Shown: positions 34,814-44,288, counted from the first letter of the stretch. The stretch: 64,000 nt of DNA from Pseudomonas koreensis (GCF_025447595.1 NZ_JAOEJU010000015.1:1-64000); one strand, 5' to 3'. Notes: generated by a model not told the origin, from the letters alone. Translations and numbers: made by a program.

Positions 34814-35033
34814 TACTCACTCTCTTGATCTGTGGCGCCGAGACATCTATTGGCCGACGCATGGCGCCAAGTTTATACGGCCTAAAGTCGGCAATCGACC
34901 AAAAATTCCGATGCGCATCGACATCTTCTACGCGCCTTGTAGGGCGATTCTGAAAAACCGGTTTGCCACGTCCATTCAACGTCGCGTTTTCGTACCCTCT
35001 GTGGCCCGTATTGCCTGAACAGAGCCCGCCCAA

Positions 35034-36440
35034 ATGCTCAATGACAAGGAAAGTCCGTTTTCGCTGACCCTGGCCGAAGGCGGGATAAGTCTGCCGGTCC
35101 TGCGCTTCAGTGGCCACGAAGCGCTGAATCAGCCCTATCGGTTCGAGATCGAAGTCATGGGCCTGGCACCTGCCTGGTCACCCGGCACGCTGTTGCATCA
35201 GGCAGCTTTTTTGCACCTGGATGATGACCACGGGATTCACGGCATCATCCAAAGTGCCAGTTGTGAACACCGCGCAACGCACCGGATCGCCTACCAACTG
35301 GTACTGGTGCCGCATCTGCAAGCGCTGGAGCACCACCCCGTACGCCGGGTCTTCACGCAACTGAGCGTGCCGGCCATCCTTGAGCAACTGCTCATCGAAC
35401 ATCAACTGCCCGCCCACAGCTACCGGATCGAGATGACCGCCGGCCACTATCCGCAGCGCCCGTTCTGCATTCAGTACGAAGAAACCGATCTGGCTCTGTT
35501 GCACCGGCTTTGCGAGGAGGAAGGCATTCACTATCACTTCGAACATCAACCGGACGGCCATGTGGTGGTATTCGCCGATGACAGCCTGAGCCTGCCGCAG
35601 CAACCGACAGCGATTCCTTTCAACACGCAGATCGATGCGCCGGCAACCGGCCTCAGCAGCCTGTTCCAGCGCCACGAGGCGGTTCTGCCTCAGATGCCCG
35701 CCGGCGTGCGTGAGCGAGGGCAATCGATCGAGGGCCATGAGGCTGCCAATCACACGCTGGGAAGTGCTGTCGCCCCACAAGGATTTTTACCGACTGCGCA
35801 ACGTCACGTCGCCCAGCGCACTCGCCGCCTGCTGGAGCGTCAACGCTGCCGGTCGCGCTCGATCCAGGGCCGCAGCGATTGCCCGCGGCTGCTCAGCGGG
35901 CGCCTGTTGCAAGTCATGGAGCACCCGGTGAGCACTTTCAACGAGCAGTGGCTGATCACAGACTTGCGTCATCAGGGACGCCAACCTTCGATTCTTGAAC
36001 CTGTGCCCACGGTTCGCCGTTATCACAATGACTTCACGGCGCTGCCTTGGTCGACTCCGTTTCGTCCGCCGCCGAAACAACCGCGCCCGGGCATTCCCGG
36101 GTATCACCCCGCGCACGTACTCGGCGTGCCGGGGCAACCGGCGCACGTGGACGAACAGGGGCGGATCGCCGTCCGGTTATGGCCTGACCACCCTGATGCC
36201 AATGCAAGTGAAGGACTTTGGTTACCGGTGGTCATGCCTCATGCCGCCGGCCGCCTGCCTCGGGAAAATCTTCCCTGCGCCGGCAGCGAGGTCTGGGTGA
36301 GTTTTCTCGACAGCGATCCCGACCGACCGATCCTCTGCCTAGACGCCTGCCAGCCCCGACCGGCACAGCCGAAAGAAACCGAGCCCGACGACGACCTCTT
36401 GCTCGACTGGCTGCTCAATCGCTCCGCCCCGCCGCGCTGA
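35034..36440 (+). CDS. vgrG: Orphan, short VgrG-type VI secretion spike protein
   Basis: The 468-residue protein has the gp27-like part (PFSLTLAEGGISLPVLRFSGHEALNQPYRFEIEV; YEETDLALLHRLCEEEGIHYHF) and the gp5 OB-fold (AHVLGVPGQPAHVDEQGRIAVRLWPDHPD). It stops about 35 residues after the OB-fold (PILCLDACQP), so the long C-terminal beta-helix spike of typical VgrG (about 650 residues) is missing. There are no T6SS core, PAAR or effector genes in this window; the next gene is on the other strand. It may be a spike relying on a system elsewhere, or a degenerate copy. Confidence 0.87.
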   Translation: MLNDKESPFSLTLAEGGISLPVLRFSGHEALNQPYRFEIEVMGLAPAWSPGTLLHQAAFLHLDDDHGIHGIIQSASCEHRATHRIAYQLVLVPHLQALEHHPVRRVFTQLSVPAILEQLLIEHQLPAHSYRIEMTAGHYPQRPFCIQYEETDLALLHRLCEEEGIHYHFEHQPDGHVVVFADDSLSLPQQPTAIPFNTQIDAPATGLSSLFQRHEAVLPQMPAGVRERGQSIEGHEAANHTLGSAVAPQGFLPTAQRHVAQRTRRLLERQRCRSRSIQGRSDCPRLLSGRLLQVMEHPVSTFNEQWLITDLRHQGRQPSILEPVPTVRRYHNDFTALPWSTPFRPPPKQPRPGIPGYHPAHVLGVPGQPAHVDEQGRIAVRLWPDHPDANASEGLWLPVVMPHAAGRLPRENLPCAGSEVWVSFLDSDPDRPILCLDACQPRPAQPKETEPDDDLLLDWLLNRSAPPR

Positions 36441-36443
36441 CGC

Positions 36444-37835
36444 TCAAGCCTTGTCGGCCTTGCCCGCCGCCGCTGCGAATTTCGCCAGACGCACGTCAAG
36501 GTGCCGGGGCCGCCGACCGTGATCCTCGGCGCGCTCCTTGCGGCGAATGGCGTTGCGCACCATCAGCGAGCCGAGATAACGGATCGGTTCGGGTGGAAAG
36601 TAACCCAGCGGTCCGTTGACCAGCGGCGAGCGCGTCCAAGGGTTGTCGAGGCCTTGCACCAGCGAAGCGAGAATCTGCCCGCCCATGTGGCACGGCCCGA
36701 CACCGCTGCCGGAATAACCGAAACCGTAAAAGACGTTGCCGCTGGCACTCATCTGGCCGAAGAACGGCAGGCCGGTGACCGAGCGATCCGAGGGACCGTT
36801 CCAGGTTGCGTCGACTTTCACATCGGCGAACGCCGGGAAAAAGTCGTCGAGGCTGCGCTTGAGCAATCCGGTATAGGGCGATGGCTGGTCGAACACCGGC
36901 AGCATCCGCCCGCCGTAAGCGAAGGTGTTGCCGCCCTTGCCGAGCATGATCCGACCATCCGGGGTGTTGTGGTAGTAGTGCACGAAAATCCGCGAATCGA
37001 GCACGGTGACGCCGCTGGTCAAACCGATTTCCTGCAACAGATCCGGACGCGGTTCGGTGATCAGCATGTCGCTGGAAACGATCGCCACGCTGCGCTCGAA
37101 CTGCGGGAAAGCACGGGCCATCCACGCGTTCATCGCCAGCACCACGCGGTCGGCGGTCACCCGGCCGTTCGCCGTGTGAAGGCGCGCCGGACGGCCCTCT
37201 TCCAGCCCCGTCATCGCCGTGCCTTCATGAATCCGCACGCCGAGTTGTAACGCTACCCGGCGCAAGCCGCGCACCAGTTTGCCCGGCTGCACGCTGGCGG
37301 CGGCCGGCGAGAACCAGCCCTCCAGGTGTTTTTCCGAACCGGCCATGCGCTGTACATCGGCGACCGGCCGCTGGGTAAACGAGTTGATGCCGGTGCGCTC
37401 CAGCGCCGCAATCACCGCATCGGTCGAGCCGCATTGTGCGCGGTTGGTGGCGGTGTAAAGCGTGCCGTCCAACCGGTAATCGGCATCGATGCCGTACTGC
37501 TCGCAGAACTCACCGATGGCGTGGATGCTGCGCTCCGATTCCTTGACCAGCCGCACCGCTTCCTCGACGCCGAACAGCCGCTCAAGGGTGAAATACTTCG
37601 CCGACCACGACAGCGCACAACCGCCATTGCGCCCACTGGCGCCGGCGCCGCAGATATCGGCTTCGATCAGCAACACGTCGAGCTCGGGGTTCTGCTGCTT
37701 GAGCATGATCGCCGTCCACAACCCGGTGTAACCGCCGCCGACGATGCACACGTCGGTGCGCACATCGCCTTGCAGCGGCGGGCAAGGTTCGGACGTGTCG
37801 AGCTGCAGAGCCTGCTCCAGCCAAAACGGTCTCAT
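36444..37835 (-). CDS. FAD-dependent oxidoreductase of the phosphonate cluster
   Basis: The 463-residue protein belongs to the DAO (glycine oxidase/sarcosine oxidase) family. The dinucleotide motif VCIVGGGYTGLWTAIMLKQ is near residue 28, and GAGASGRNGGCALSW and the C-terminal GYSGSGVGPCHMGGQ follow. It oxidises an amine or amino acid. Such enzymes recur beside phnW/phnX, where some (PbfD) are reported to act on N-methylated aminoethylphosphonate; that role is inferred here. ATG 37835 is chosen for its GGAG at -9. It lies 73 bases after the permease gene on the same strand, so the two are probably co-transcribed. Confidence 0.85.
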   Translation of the reverse strand: MRPFWLEQALQLDTSEPCPPLQGDVRTDVCIVGGGYTGLWTAIMLKQQNPELDVLLIEADICGAGASGRNGGCALSWSAKYFTLERLFGVEEAVRLVKESERSIHAIGEFCEQYGIDADYRLDGTLYTATNRAQCGSTDAVIAALERTGINSFTQRPVADVQRMAGSEKHLEGWFSPAAASVQPGKLVRGLRRVALQLGVRIHEGTAMTGLEEGRPARLHTANGRVTADRVVLAMNAWMARAFPQFERSVAIVSSDMLITEPRPDLLQEIGLTSGVTVLDSRIFVHYYHNTPDGRIMLGKGGNTFAYGGRMLPVFDQPSPYTGLLKRSLDDFFPAFADVKVDATWNGPSDRSVTGLPFFGQMSASGNVFYGFGYSGSGVGPCHMGGQILASLVQGLDNPWTRSPLVNGPLGYFPPEPIRYLGSLMVRNAIRRKERAEDHGRRPRHLDVRLAKFAAAAGKADKA

Positions 37836-37908
37836 GGGAATTCTCCAGTCAGTCGGCCACGGCACAGCCTGCCGCGAATGCCGCAGCAGGCCGCGAGGCA
37901 GGGTTTAT

Positions 37909-39234
37909 TCAGTTACGCAGGGGTTTGATGGTCAGGGCGCGATTGGGTACGTAGGCACGTGGCTCCATGACGCCGACCGGGCGGCTGTTCCAGTGCGGAA
38001 TCAGCACCAGCGCCGAGAACAGCGCGCAACCGGCGAACACGATGAACACCGTCACCGAGTCGAAGTAGCCCGGCAGCAAACCACCGAGCACCGCACCGAC
38101 CGAGCCGCAGCCGTTGACGAATCCCGCCGCCGTGGCGCCGGCCTTGGCCTTGCCGAAGTCGATGGCGGCCGCGCCGCTGATCATCGAGTCCGGGCCGTAC
38201 AGGGTCAGGCCCATCACGAACAACAGTGCGACCACCAATATCACGCTGCCGGTGTGCAAGGCGCCCATGAACAGCGCGAGGGTCACGGTCAGCGCCAGCA
38301 GGCTCAACACGCAGGCCGGCATGCGTCGGGCACCGAACAGTTTGTCCGAGGCCAGGCCGATCATGATCGGGCCCAGCAGCCCGGCCAGTTCAAACGCGGT
38401 GGGAATGATTGCCGCGCCGACCTTGCCGACCGAGGGCATCTGCTCGAACACGATCACCGGGCCCCACAGCAGAATCGCGTAACGCGCCGGTTTCAGCAGG
38501 AAATACGCCAGACCCAGCACCAATACCGTGCGGTTGCGCAGGATCTCCTTGAGCGGTTCCCAGACACTGAGTTTGCTGTTGGCTTCGGCCTCTTCGGCGC
38601 TGATGACCGGTTCCGGCTCCACCGCGGGCAGGCCGACGTCTTCCGGTTTGTCGCGCTGGAAGATGAAGAACAACACCGCCACCACCGCGACCACCGCAGC
38701 GCTGGAAATGAACGCCGCGTGCCACGAACCGATCAGCGTGTAAGCCCACCAGCCCGCGAACGGCGACGCCACCAGACCGCCGAATGCATAACAGGAACTC
38801 CACAACCCGAGCACTCGACCGCGCTGTTCGGAAGGGAAGAAACTGCCGAGGTTCTTGCACAGCCCTGACCAGCCGGTGGACTGCGCCAAGCCTTGAATCA
38901 GCATGCAGGTGGCGAAGATCGGCAAGGTTGCGAAGCTGCCCATCACCAGCGCCGCAGCAGCGGAAATCAGCAGGCCGCCGAGTACCACGACCCGTGGGCC
39001 AAAACGGTCGGCAAGCATGCCCCAGGTGAACTGGCCGATGGCGTAGGCCGCCAGGTAAATCGCGTCGAGGTTGGCCATGGCCATTTTGTCGAGGGTAAAG
39101 CTTGGGTCTTCGGCGATGCCCAGTTTGGCCACCGAAAAGGCTTTGCGGGTGAAATAGAACGCGGCGTAAGCAAGCCAGGTAATTGCAAAAATCTGCATGC
39201 GCCAACGCGCAAGGGTGCCGATGTGCTTGTTCAT
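37909..39234 (-). CDS. MFS permease of the organophosphate:phosphate antiporter type
   Basis: The 441-residue protein has twelve membrane segments. It begins LARWRMQIFAITWLAYAAFYFTRKAFSVAK, the form found in GlpT/UhpT/UhpC-like carriers. FGPRVVVLGGLL and SEQRGRVLGLWSSCYAFGG match that family. In a cluster with phnW and phnX its cargo is probably 2-aminoethylphosphonate or a related phosphonate (inference). ATG 39234 has GAGGT 11 bases upstream; the longer frame to 39378 is not membrane-like. It is divergent from the LysR gene at 39505. Confidence 0.87.
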   Translation of the reverse strand: MNKHIGTLARWRMQIFAITWLAYAAFYFTRKAFSVAKLGIAEDPSFTLDKMAMANLDAIYLAAYAIGQFTWGMLADRFGPRVVVLGGLLISAAAALVMGSFATLPIFATCMLIQGLAQSTGWSGLCKNLGSFFPSEQRGRVLGLWSSCYAFGGLVASPFAGWWAYTLIGSWHAAFISSAAVVAVVAVLFFIFQRDKPEDVGLPAVEPEPVISAEEAEANSKLSVWEPLKEILRNRTVLVLGLAYFLLKPARYAILLWGPVIVFEQMPSVGKVGAAIIPTAFELAGLLGPIMIGLASDKLFGARRMPACVLSLLALTVTLALFMGALHTGSVILVVALLFVMGLTLYGPDSMISGAAAIDFGKAKAGATAAGFVNGCGSVGAVLGGLLPGYFDSVTVFIVFAGCALFSALVLIPHWNSRPVGVMEPRAYVPNRALTIKPLRN

Positions 39235-39444
39235 TGTGGTTCTGACCTCAGGGTGTGAGTGTGCCGGCAGAATCGATGAGTAAACGCCTGTGTTTTTTAT
39301 TGTTGAGCACTGCGATATCACCCCGTCCCTTCGGCGATATCGGTCAGATGAGTCCTGGTGTTGCACGCACAGGCTCATGGCCAGCGTCGCTGCCCGACCG
39401 GGCAGTCAGCGTTGGCGTGAGCCGATCAAAGCAATTACTGTTTA

Positions 39445-39463
39445 ATAAATAAAATCGATTTAT
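39445..39463. promoter_or_regulatory. Candidate LysR operator between the permease and LysR genes
   Basis: ATAAAT and ATTTAT are inverted around AAAATCG in an AT-rich island 40 bases before the LysR gene. This is the spacing and place of a LysR-type T-N11-A site. Confidence 0.45.
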
Positions 39464-39504
39464 CGTATTTCACACATAAGCTCAGCTTGTTACTGGAGTC
39501 AGAA

Positions 39505-40377
39505 ATGTCGGTTTCACACGCACAGCTCAAAGCCTTTCATGCCGTGGCCGTGCACGGAAGCTTCACCAAAGCCGCCGAGCGGCTTTATCTGACGCAACCG
39601 GCGATTTCCGACCAGGTGCGCAAACTCGAAGAACGCTTTGGTGTGTTGCTGTTTCATCGCAACAAGCGATCGGTACGCCTGACGGATCTCGGCGAGCGCT
39701 TGCTGGCAATCACCCAGCGTCTGTTCGTGGTCGAGGCTGAAGCCCAGGAGTTGCTGCAGGAATCCCAGGCCTTGCAGACCGGCAGCCTGATTCTGGCGGT
39801 GGATGCCCCGGTGCATGTGCTGCCACAGATCGCACGATTCTGTGAGCGTTATCCGGGGATCAGCGTGAAGATCGAAACCGGTAACACCGATGAATCGCTG
39901 TTTCGACTGTTCAACTATCAGGCTGATCTGGCGTTGCTTGGGCGCGATGTCAGCGATGAACGTTTGTTGTGCGTGCCATTGCGCAACGACCCGATGGTGG
40001 CGTTCGTATCACGCCATCATCCATGGGCCGAGCGCGAGTCGATCTGTCTGGAGGATCTGGACGACACGCCGCTGGTGCTGCGCGAGCACGGCTCGGTGAC
40101 CCGCCAGACCCTGGAAGAAGAAATGGCTCGCGCCGGTTTCCGTATTCGCCCGGCGATCCAGGTCGAAGGCCGGGAAGCGGCGCGTGAGGCAGTGGTGGTG
40201 GGAATTGGCGTGGGCGTGGTGTCGGCGGCGGAGTTTGGTGCGGACTCACGGGTCTGCGCGCTACCGATCACCGATTGCACCCGGCGGTTGACCGAAACGC
40301 TGGTGTGCCTGCGTGAGCAGAGTTCGCGGCGGGTGGTGGCGACGTTTCTCGAGATGGTCCGCGAAAGCCTTGTGTAG
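39505..40377 (+). CDS. LysR-family regulator 1 of the phosphonate cluster
   Basis: The 290-residue protein has a LysR helix-turn-helix (SHAQLKAFHAVAVHGSFTKAAERLYLTQPAISDQVRKLEERFGVLLFHR) and an effector domain. ATG 39505 has GGAG at -11. It is divergent from the permease and FAD oxidoreductase genes, so these are its probable targets. It is clearly related in sequence to the other LysR gene at 40482-41342 (for instance the shared REAV..VGVGVVSA/SS stretch), suggesting duplication. Confidence 0.9.
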   Translation: MSVSHAQLKAFHAVAVHGSFTKAAERLYLTQPAISDQVRKLEERFGVLLFHRNKRSVRLTDLGERLLAITQRLFVVEAEAQELLQESQALQTGSLILAVDAPVHVLPQIARFCERYPGISVKIETGNTDESLFRLFNYQADLALLGRDVSDERLLCVPLRNDPMVAFVSRHHPWAERESICLEDLDDTPLVLREHGSVTRQTLEEEMARAGFRIRPAIQVEGREAAREAVVVGIGVGVVSAAEFGADSRVCALPITDCTRRLTETLVCLREQSSRRVVATFLEMVRESLV

Positions 40378-40390
40378 TCAGCTCCGGCCC

Positions 40391-40465
40391 CTTCCCGAGC
40401 AAGCTCGGTCCCACACTGGAGCCGCGGCGTGCACAAACCCTGTGGGAGCGAGCTTGCTCGCGAAT
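40391..40465. repeat. REP pair (REPIN), compact and partly decayed
   Basis: The left arm CCCGAGCAAGCTCGGTCCCAC has two changes from the usual CGCGAGCAAGCTCGCTCCCAC. The right arm is intact and the spacer is short. It separates the convergent ends of the two LysR genes. Confidence 0.8.
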
Positions 40466-40481
40466 GGCCGCGATACGGTTA

Positions 40482-41342
40482 TCAGTTGGGGGCCAATCCG
40501 AAAAACGCCTGAATCAACCGCAACTCCCGCCGCCGCTCCACGCAGCCGATCATGTGCCGATTGACCAGCCCCTCTCCCGCAATGGGAATCGCGACGACAC
40601 GGGGATCGTGGCTGACCTCCACCGACGACACCACCCCAACCCCCAGTTCAGCCGCCACCGCTTCCGTCACCGCCTCACGACTGTCCAGTTCCAGCAACAC
40701 CCGTGGGCTGACCGACGCCTGGGCACAGGCCTGATCAAACGTGCGCCGGGTGATCGAACTCGGTTCGCGCAACACCATGATCACCTGATCCAGTTCCTTG
40801 AGCCTGACCTCACCGCTGCGAGTCGTCCACGGATGCCCCGCCGGCACCAGCGCGCAGATCCGCGATTCGCTCAGCGCTTGCAGGTGCAGCCCCTTGCGCG
40901 ATTCGACTTCGGTCAGCACCGCCACATCAGCATGCTCGGACAACAACGCTGCCAACGTTTCCTGAGCATTGCCCAATCGCAGATTCACCGTGATCCCCGG
41001 ATAACGTGCCCGCAGGCTCGCAAGCATCGGCATGACCATGTGCGGGCCGTCCGCCGCCACCTCAAGACGTCCGGTCAGCAACTGCCGATTGGCCTCAAGC
41101 AACGCCTGCGCCTCTTCGGCCATGCCGAACATCGCCCGGGTGATCGCCGCCAGTTTGGTGCCCTCCTCTGTCAGCTCGACCCGGCGCGCCGTCCGTCGCA
41201 AGAGCGTGATCTGGTAATGCTCCTCCAGCGCCTTGATGTGCCCGGTGACCGCCGGCTGGCTGATGAACAACCGCGCGGCGGCACGGGTGAAGCTGCCTTC
41301 CCGGGCCACGGCGTCGAAGGCGCGGAGCTGGAACAGGTTCAT
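40482..41342 (-). CDS. LysR-family regulator 2, divergent from phnW
   Basis: The 286-residue protein has the LysR helix-turn-helix (NLFQLRAFDAVAREGSFTRAAARLFISQPAVTGHIKALEEHY) and an effector domain (GVGVVSSVEVSHDPRVVAIPI). It is divergent from phnW with 113 bases between them, the normal layout for an activator of phnWX. 2-Aminoethylphosphonate itself is a plausible inducer but is not shown by sequence. Confidence 0.9.
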   Translation of the reverse strand: MNLFQLRAFDAVAREGSFTRAAARLFISQPAVTGHIKALEEHYQITLLRRTARRVELTEEGTKLAAITRAMFGMAEEAQALLEANRQLLTGRLEVAADGPHMVMPMLASLRARYPGITVNLRLGNAQETLAALLSEHADVAVLTEVESRKGLHLQALSESRICALVPAGHPWTTRSGEVRLKELDQVIMVLREPSSITRRTFDQACAQASVSPRVLLELDSREAVTEAVAAELGVGVVSSVEVSHDPRVVAIPIAGEGLVNRHMIGCVERRRELRLIQAFFGLAPN

Positions 41343-41455
41343 GGATAACCCTCACTGATGGCTGGCATAACAACAAACAATTTGATTGATGATCCGCCGA
41401 ATTGCAACGTATGCCCCGTAGCTTCATCCCACAGCGCTATCGCGAGGACACACGA

Positions 41456-42565
41456 ATGAGTACTGCCGCACCCATCCTGCTCACTCCCGGCCCGTTGACC
41501 ACCTCGGCCCGCACCCGCCAGGCGATGATGGTCGACTGGGGTTCATGGGATGACCGCTTCAATCAACTGACCGCAAGCCTGTGCGAGCAACTGCTGGCGA
41601 TCCTCAACGGCGCCGACAGCCATCACTGCGTGCCTTTGCAGGGCAGCGGCACCTTCGCCGTCGAAGCCGCGATCGGCACCCTCGTCCCCCGCGACGGCAA
41701 GGTGCTGGTGCTGATCAACGGCGCTTACGGCAAGCGTCTGGCGAAAATCTGCGAAGTGCTCGGCCGCTCGTTCAGCACCTTTGAAACCGCTGAAGACGAA
41801 CCGACCACCGCCGCCGACGTCGACCGTCTGCTGCGCGCCAACAGCGACATTACCCACGTCGCGCTGATCCATTGCGAAACCAGCACCGGCATCCTCAATC
41901 CGCTGCCGGAGATCGCCCAGGTCGTCGAGCAACACGGCAAACGCCTGATCATCGATGCCATGAGTTCCTTCGGCGCCTTGCCGGTGGATGCGCAAAAAGT
42001 CCCGTTCGATGCGCTGATCGCCGCATCGGGTAAATGCCTGGAAGGCGTGCCGGGCATGGGCTTCGTGTTTGCCCGCAAGGAATCCCTGGCCGCAGCTGCC
42101 GGCAACTCCCATTCGTTGGCGATGGACCTGTTCGACCAGCACAGCTACATGAAGAAGACCGGTCAGTGGCGCTTCACCCCGCCGACCCACGTGGTCGCCG
42201 CGCTGCACGAAGCGCTGCTGCAATACAACGAAGAAGGCGGCCTTCCGGCCCGGCATGCGCGTTATGCCGCCAACTGCCAGGCGCTGATGGAAGAGATGGG
42301 CAAACTCGGCTTGCGCAGTTTCCTGCCCGCCGCGATCCAGGCGCCGATCATCGCGACCTTCCACGCACCGAAAGATCCGCGCTACCAGTTCAAGGACTTC
42401 TACGAACGGGTCAAGGCCAAGGGTTACATCCTCTACCCCGGCAAGCTGACACAGGTCGAAACCTTCCGCGTCGGCTGCATCGGCCACGTCACCCCGGCGC
42501 AGATGCGCGAAGCCGTCGCGGCGGTGGGTGAAGTGCTGCGCGAGATGGAAGTGCTCGACATTTAA
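41456..42565 (+). CDS. phnW: 2-Aminoethylphosphonate:pyruvate transaminase
   Basis: The 369-residue PLP enzyme converts 2-aminoethylphosphonate and pyruvate to phosphonoacetaldehyde and alanine. It begins with the family hallmark ILLTPGPLTTS. DAMSSFGALPVDA holds the cofactor aspartate, and Lys193 in AASGKCLEGVPGMGF forms the Schiff base. ATG 41456 has GAGGA ten bases upstream; the longer frame from 41402 has none. phnX follows after a REP pair. Confidence 0.95.
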   Translation: MSTAAPILLTPGPLTTSARTRQAMMVDWGSWDDRFNQLTASLCEQLLAILNGADSHHCVPLQGSGTFAVEAAIGTLVPRDGKVLVLINGAYGKRLAKICEVLGRSFSTFETAEDEPTTAADVDRLLRANSDITHVALIHCETSTGILNPLPEIAQVVEQHGKRLIIDAMSSFGALPVDAQKVPFDALIAASGKCLEGVPGMGFVFARKESLAAAAGNSHSLAMDLFDQHSYMKKTGQWRFTPPTHVVAALHEALLQYNEEGGLPARHARYAANCQALMEEMGKLGLRSFLPAAIQAPIIATFHAPKDPRYQFKDFYERVKAKGYILYPGKLTQVETFRVGCIGHVTPAQMREAVAAVGEVLREMEVLDI

Positions 42566-42573
42566 GCCACCCA

Positions 42574-42664
42574 CTGTGGGAGCGAGCTTGCTCGCGAATG
42601 CGGTCACACATTCAACCTAGATGCCAACTGACACGACGCCTTCGCGAGCAAGCTCGCTCCCACA
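42574..42664. repeat. REP pair (REPIN) inside the phnWX operon
   Basis: Inverted CTGTGGGAGCGAGCTTGCTC units span most of the gap between phnW and phnX. Here the repeat lies within a presumed operon, so its hairpin would be part of the mRNA. Confidence 0.9.
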
Positions 42665-42710
42665 AGATCACCAAACTTTCGAATTGCGTGTTATCACAGG
42701 AATTTTTGCC

Positions 42711-43538
42711 ATGAACTACAACAACCCAACCCAGCTGCAAGCCGCCATCCTCGACTGGGCCGGCACCGTGGTCGACTTCGGTTCCTTCGCACCGACCCAG
42801 ATCTTCGTCGAAGCCTTCGCCGAGTTCGACGTCCAGGTCTCCATCGAAGAAGCCCGTGGCCCGATGGGCATGGGCAAGTGGGATCACATCCGTACCCTGT
42901 GCGATCAGCCGCAGGTTGCCGAGCGCTATCGCAAGGTGTTCGGCCGCACCCCGACCGACGATGACGTCACCGCGATCTACAACCGCTTCATGCCGCTGCA
43001 GATCGAGAAAATCGCCGAGCATTCGGCGCTGATTCCCGGCGCGCTGGAGACCATTGCCAACCTGCGCCAGCAAGGGATCAAGATCGGCTCCTGCTCGGGT
43101 TATCCGAAGCAGGTGATGGACAAGGTCGTGGCACTGGCCGCCACCAACGGCTACATCGCCGACCACGTGGTGGCCACCGACGAAGTGCCGAACGGCCGCC
43201 CATGGCCTGCGCAAGCGCTGGCCAACGTGATTGCGCTGGGCATCGACGATGTCGCCGCCTGCGTGAAAATCGACGACACCGTACCGGGCATTCTCGAAGG
43301 CCGTCGCGCCGGGATGTGGACTGTGGCGCTGATTTGCTCCGGCAACGCCTTGGGTCTGGACTACGAGGGCTATCGCGCACTGGGCAGCGACGCGCTGGCC
43401 AGCGAACGCAAGCGCATTCACGCGCTGTTCGAAGGCTCGCGCCCGCACTACATGATCGACACCATCAGCGATCTGCCGGAAGTGATCGCCGACATCAACA
43501 AGCGCCTGGCCAACGGCGAGATGCCGCAAAGCAGCTGA
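42711..43538 (+). CDS. phnX: Phosphonoacetaldehyde hydrolase
   Basis: The 275-residue HAD-fold enzyme splits phosphonoacetaldehyde to acetaldehyde and phosphate. The nucleophile is Asp15 in ILDWAGTVVDFG. The Schiff-base lysine, unique to this branch, is Lys56 in GPMGMGKWDHIR. GSCSGYPKQVM and NGRPWPAQAL are the later HAD and cap motifs, and KIDDTVPGI is the acidic metal site. AGGA lies twelve bases upstream of ATG 42711. Confidence 0.95.
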   Translation: MNYNNPTQLQAAILDWAGTVVDFGSFAPTQIFVEAFAEFDVQVSIEEARGPMGMGKWDHIRTLCDQPQVAERYRKVFGRTPTDDDVTAIYNRFMPLQIEKIAEHSALIPGALETIANLRQQGIKIGSCSGYPKQVMDKVVALAATNGYIADHVVATDEVPNGRPWPAQALANVIALGIDDVAACVKIDDTVPGILEGRRAGMWTVALICSGNALGLDYEGYRALGSDALASERKRIHALFEGSRPHYMIDTISDLPEVIADINKRLANGEMPQSS

Positions 43539-43561
43539 TTGCGTCCATCGCGGCAAACAAA

Positions 43562-43594
43562 AACGCCAGTGTCTGCCCGACACTGGCGTTTTTT
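43562..43594 (+). terminator. Intrinsic terminator of phnX
   Basis: A twelve-pair stem (AACGCCAGTGTC/GACACTGGCGTT) with a five-base loop is followed by T residues. Confidence 0.92.
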
Positions 43595-43733
43595 ATGGGC
43601 GTTTTCAGTCAAATCGCTGACTCAGCTCAGTGAAAGCTTTTTTAGCCACGGGCAAACGCGCCAAAGGGGATTACAGTTAAGGCATGCCGTCGCAGAACGG
43701 CACGCTTGAGCCCTGAACCGTGAGGAACGCCGT

Positions 43734-44288
43734 ATGCCGTGGACAAATTCCGAATCCCGTTACAGCACCGTGTCGATCCTGTTGCACTGGCTGATGCTGG
43801 TGCTGTTGGTACTGGTGTACGCCAGCATGGAATTACGCGGGCTGTTTCCCAAGGGCAGCGGCGGTCGCACGCTGATCCGCGAAGTGCATTACATGCTCGG
43901 GCTGACCGTGTTTGTGCTGGTCTGGTTTCGCCTGTTCACCCGCAGTCTGGGCCCGGCGCCAAAAATCTTCCCGGCCTCGCCACAATGGCAAACCGCCCTC
44001 GCACGCTTGATGCATTGGGCCTTGTACCTCTTCATGATCAGCATGCCGATCCTCGGCTGGCTGATCACCAGCGCCGAAGGTCATCAGGTGATGTTCTACG
44101 GTTTCGACCTGCCGTTGCTGGTGAGTGAAGACAAGGTGTTCGCCAAAGACGTCGAGCACTGGCATGTGCTGATCAGCACCATCGGCTACTGGCTGATCGG
44201 CCTGCATGCGCTGGCGGGGATTTATCACCATTACGTGGTGCGCGATAACACGCTGCTGCGGATGATGCCCAAGCGCAGCCAGGGTTAA
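43734..44288 (+). CDS. Cytochrome b561
   Basis: The 184-residue protein has four membrane helices with haem histidines (ILLHWLMLVLLVLVYASMEL, REVHYMLGLTVF, LMHWALYLFMIS, IGLHALAGIYHHYVV). It is the YodB/YceJ type that can oxidise quinol or handle superoxide. AGGA lies nine bases before ATG. It is monocistronic and overlaps the convergent PLP-enzyme gene by four bases. It is a paralogue of the b561 at 17764-18309, which is tied to a peroxidase. Confidence 0.9.
   Translation: MPWTNSESRYSTVSILLHWLMLVLLVLVYASMELRGLFPKGSGGRTLIREVHYMLGLTVFVLVWFRLFTRSLGPAPKIFPASPQWQTALARLMHWALYLFMISMPILGWLITSAEGHQVMFYGFDLPLLVSEDKVFAKDVEHWHVLISTIGYWLIGLHALAGIYHHYVVRDNTLLRMMPKRSQG

Noticed and set aside
35640..35900. 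Frameshift in vgrG around the gp27/gp5 junction
   Set aside because: The reading frame stays open and family-like residues (LERQRCRSRSIQGRSDCPRLLSGRL) continue in frame, so I see no frameshift.
36218..36619. Plus-strand frame after vgrG as a possible effector or immunity gene
   Set aside because: It lies in the wrong frame over the vgrG end and antisense to the FAD oxidoreductase; no signal or toxin motif.
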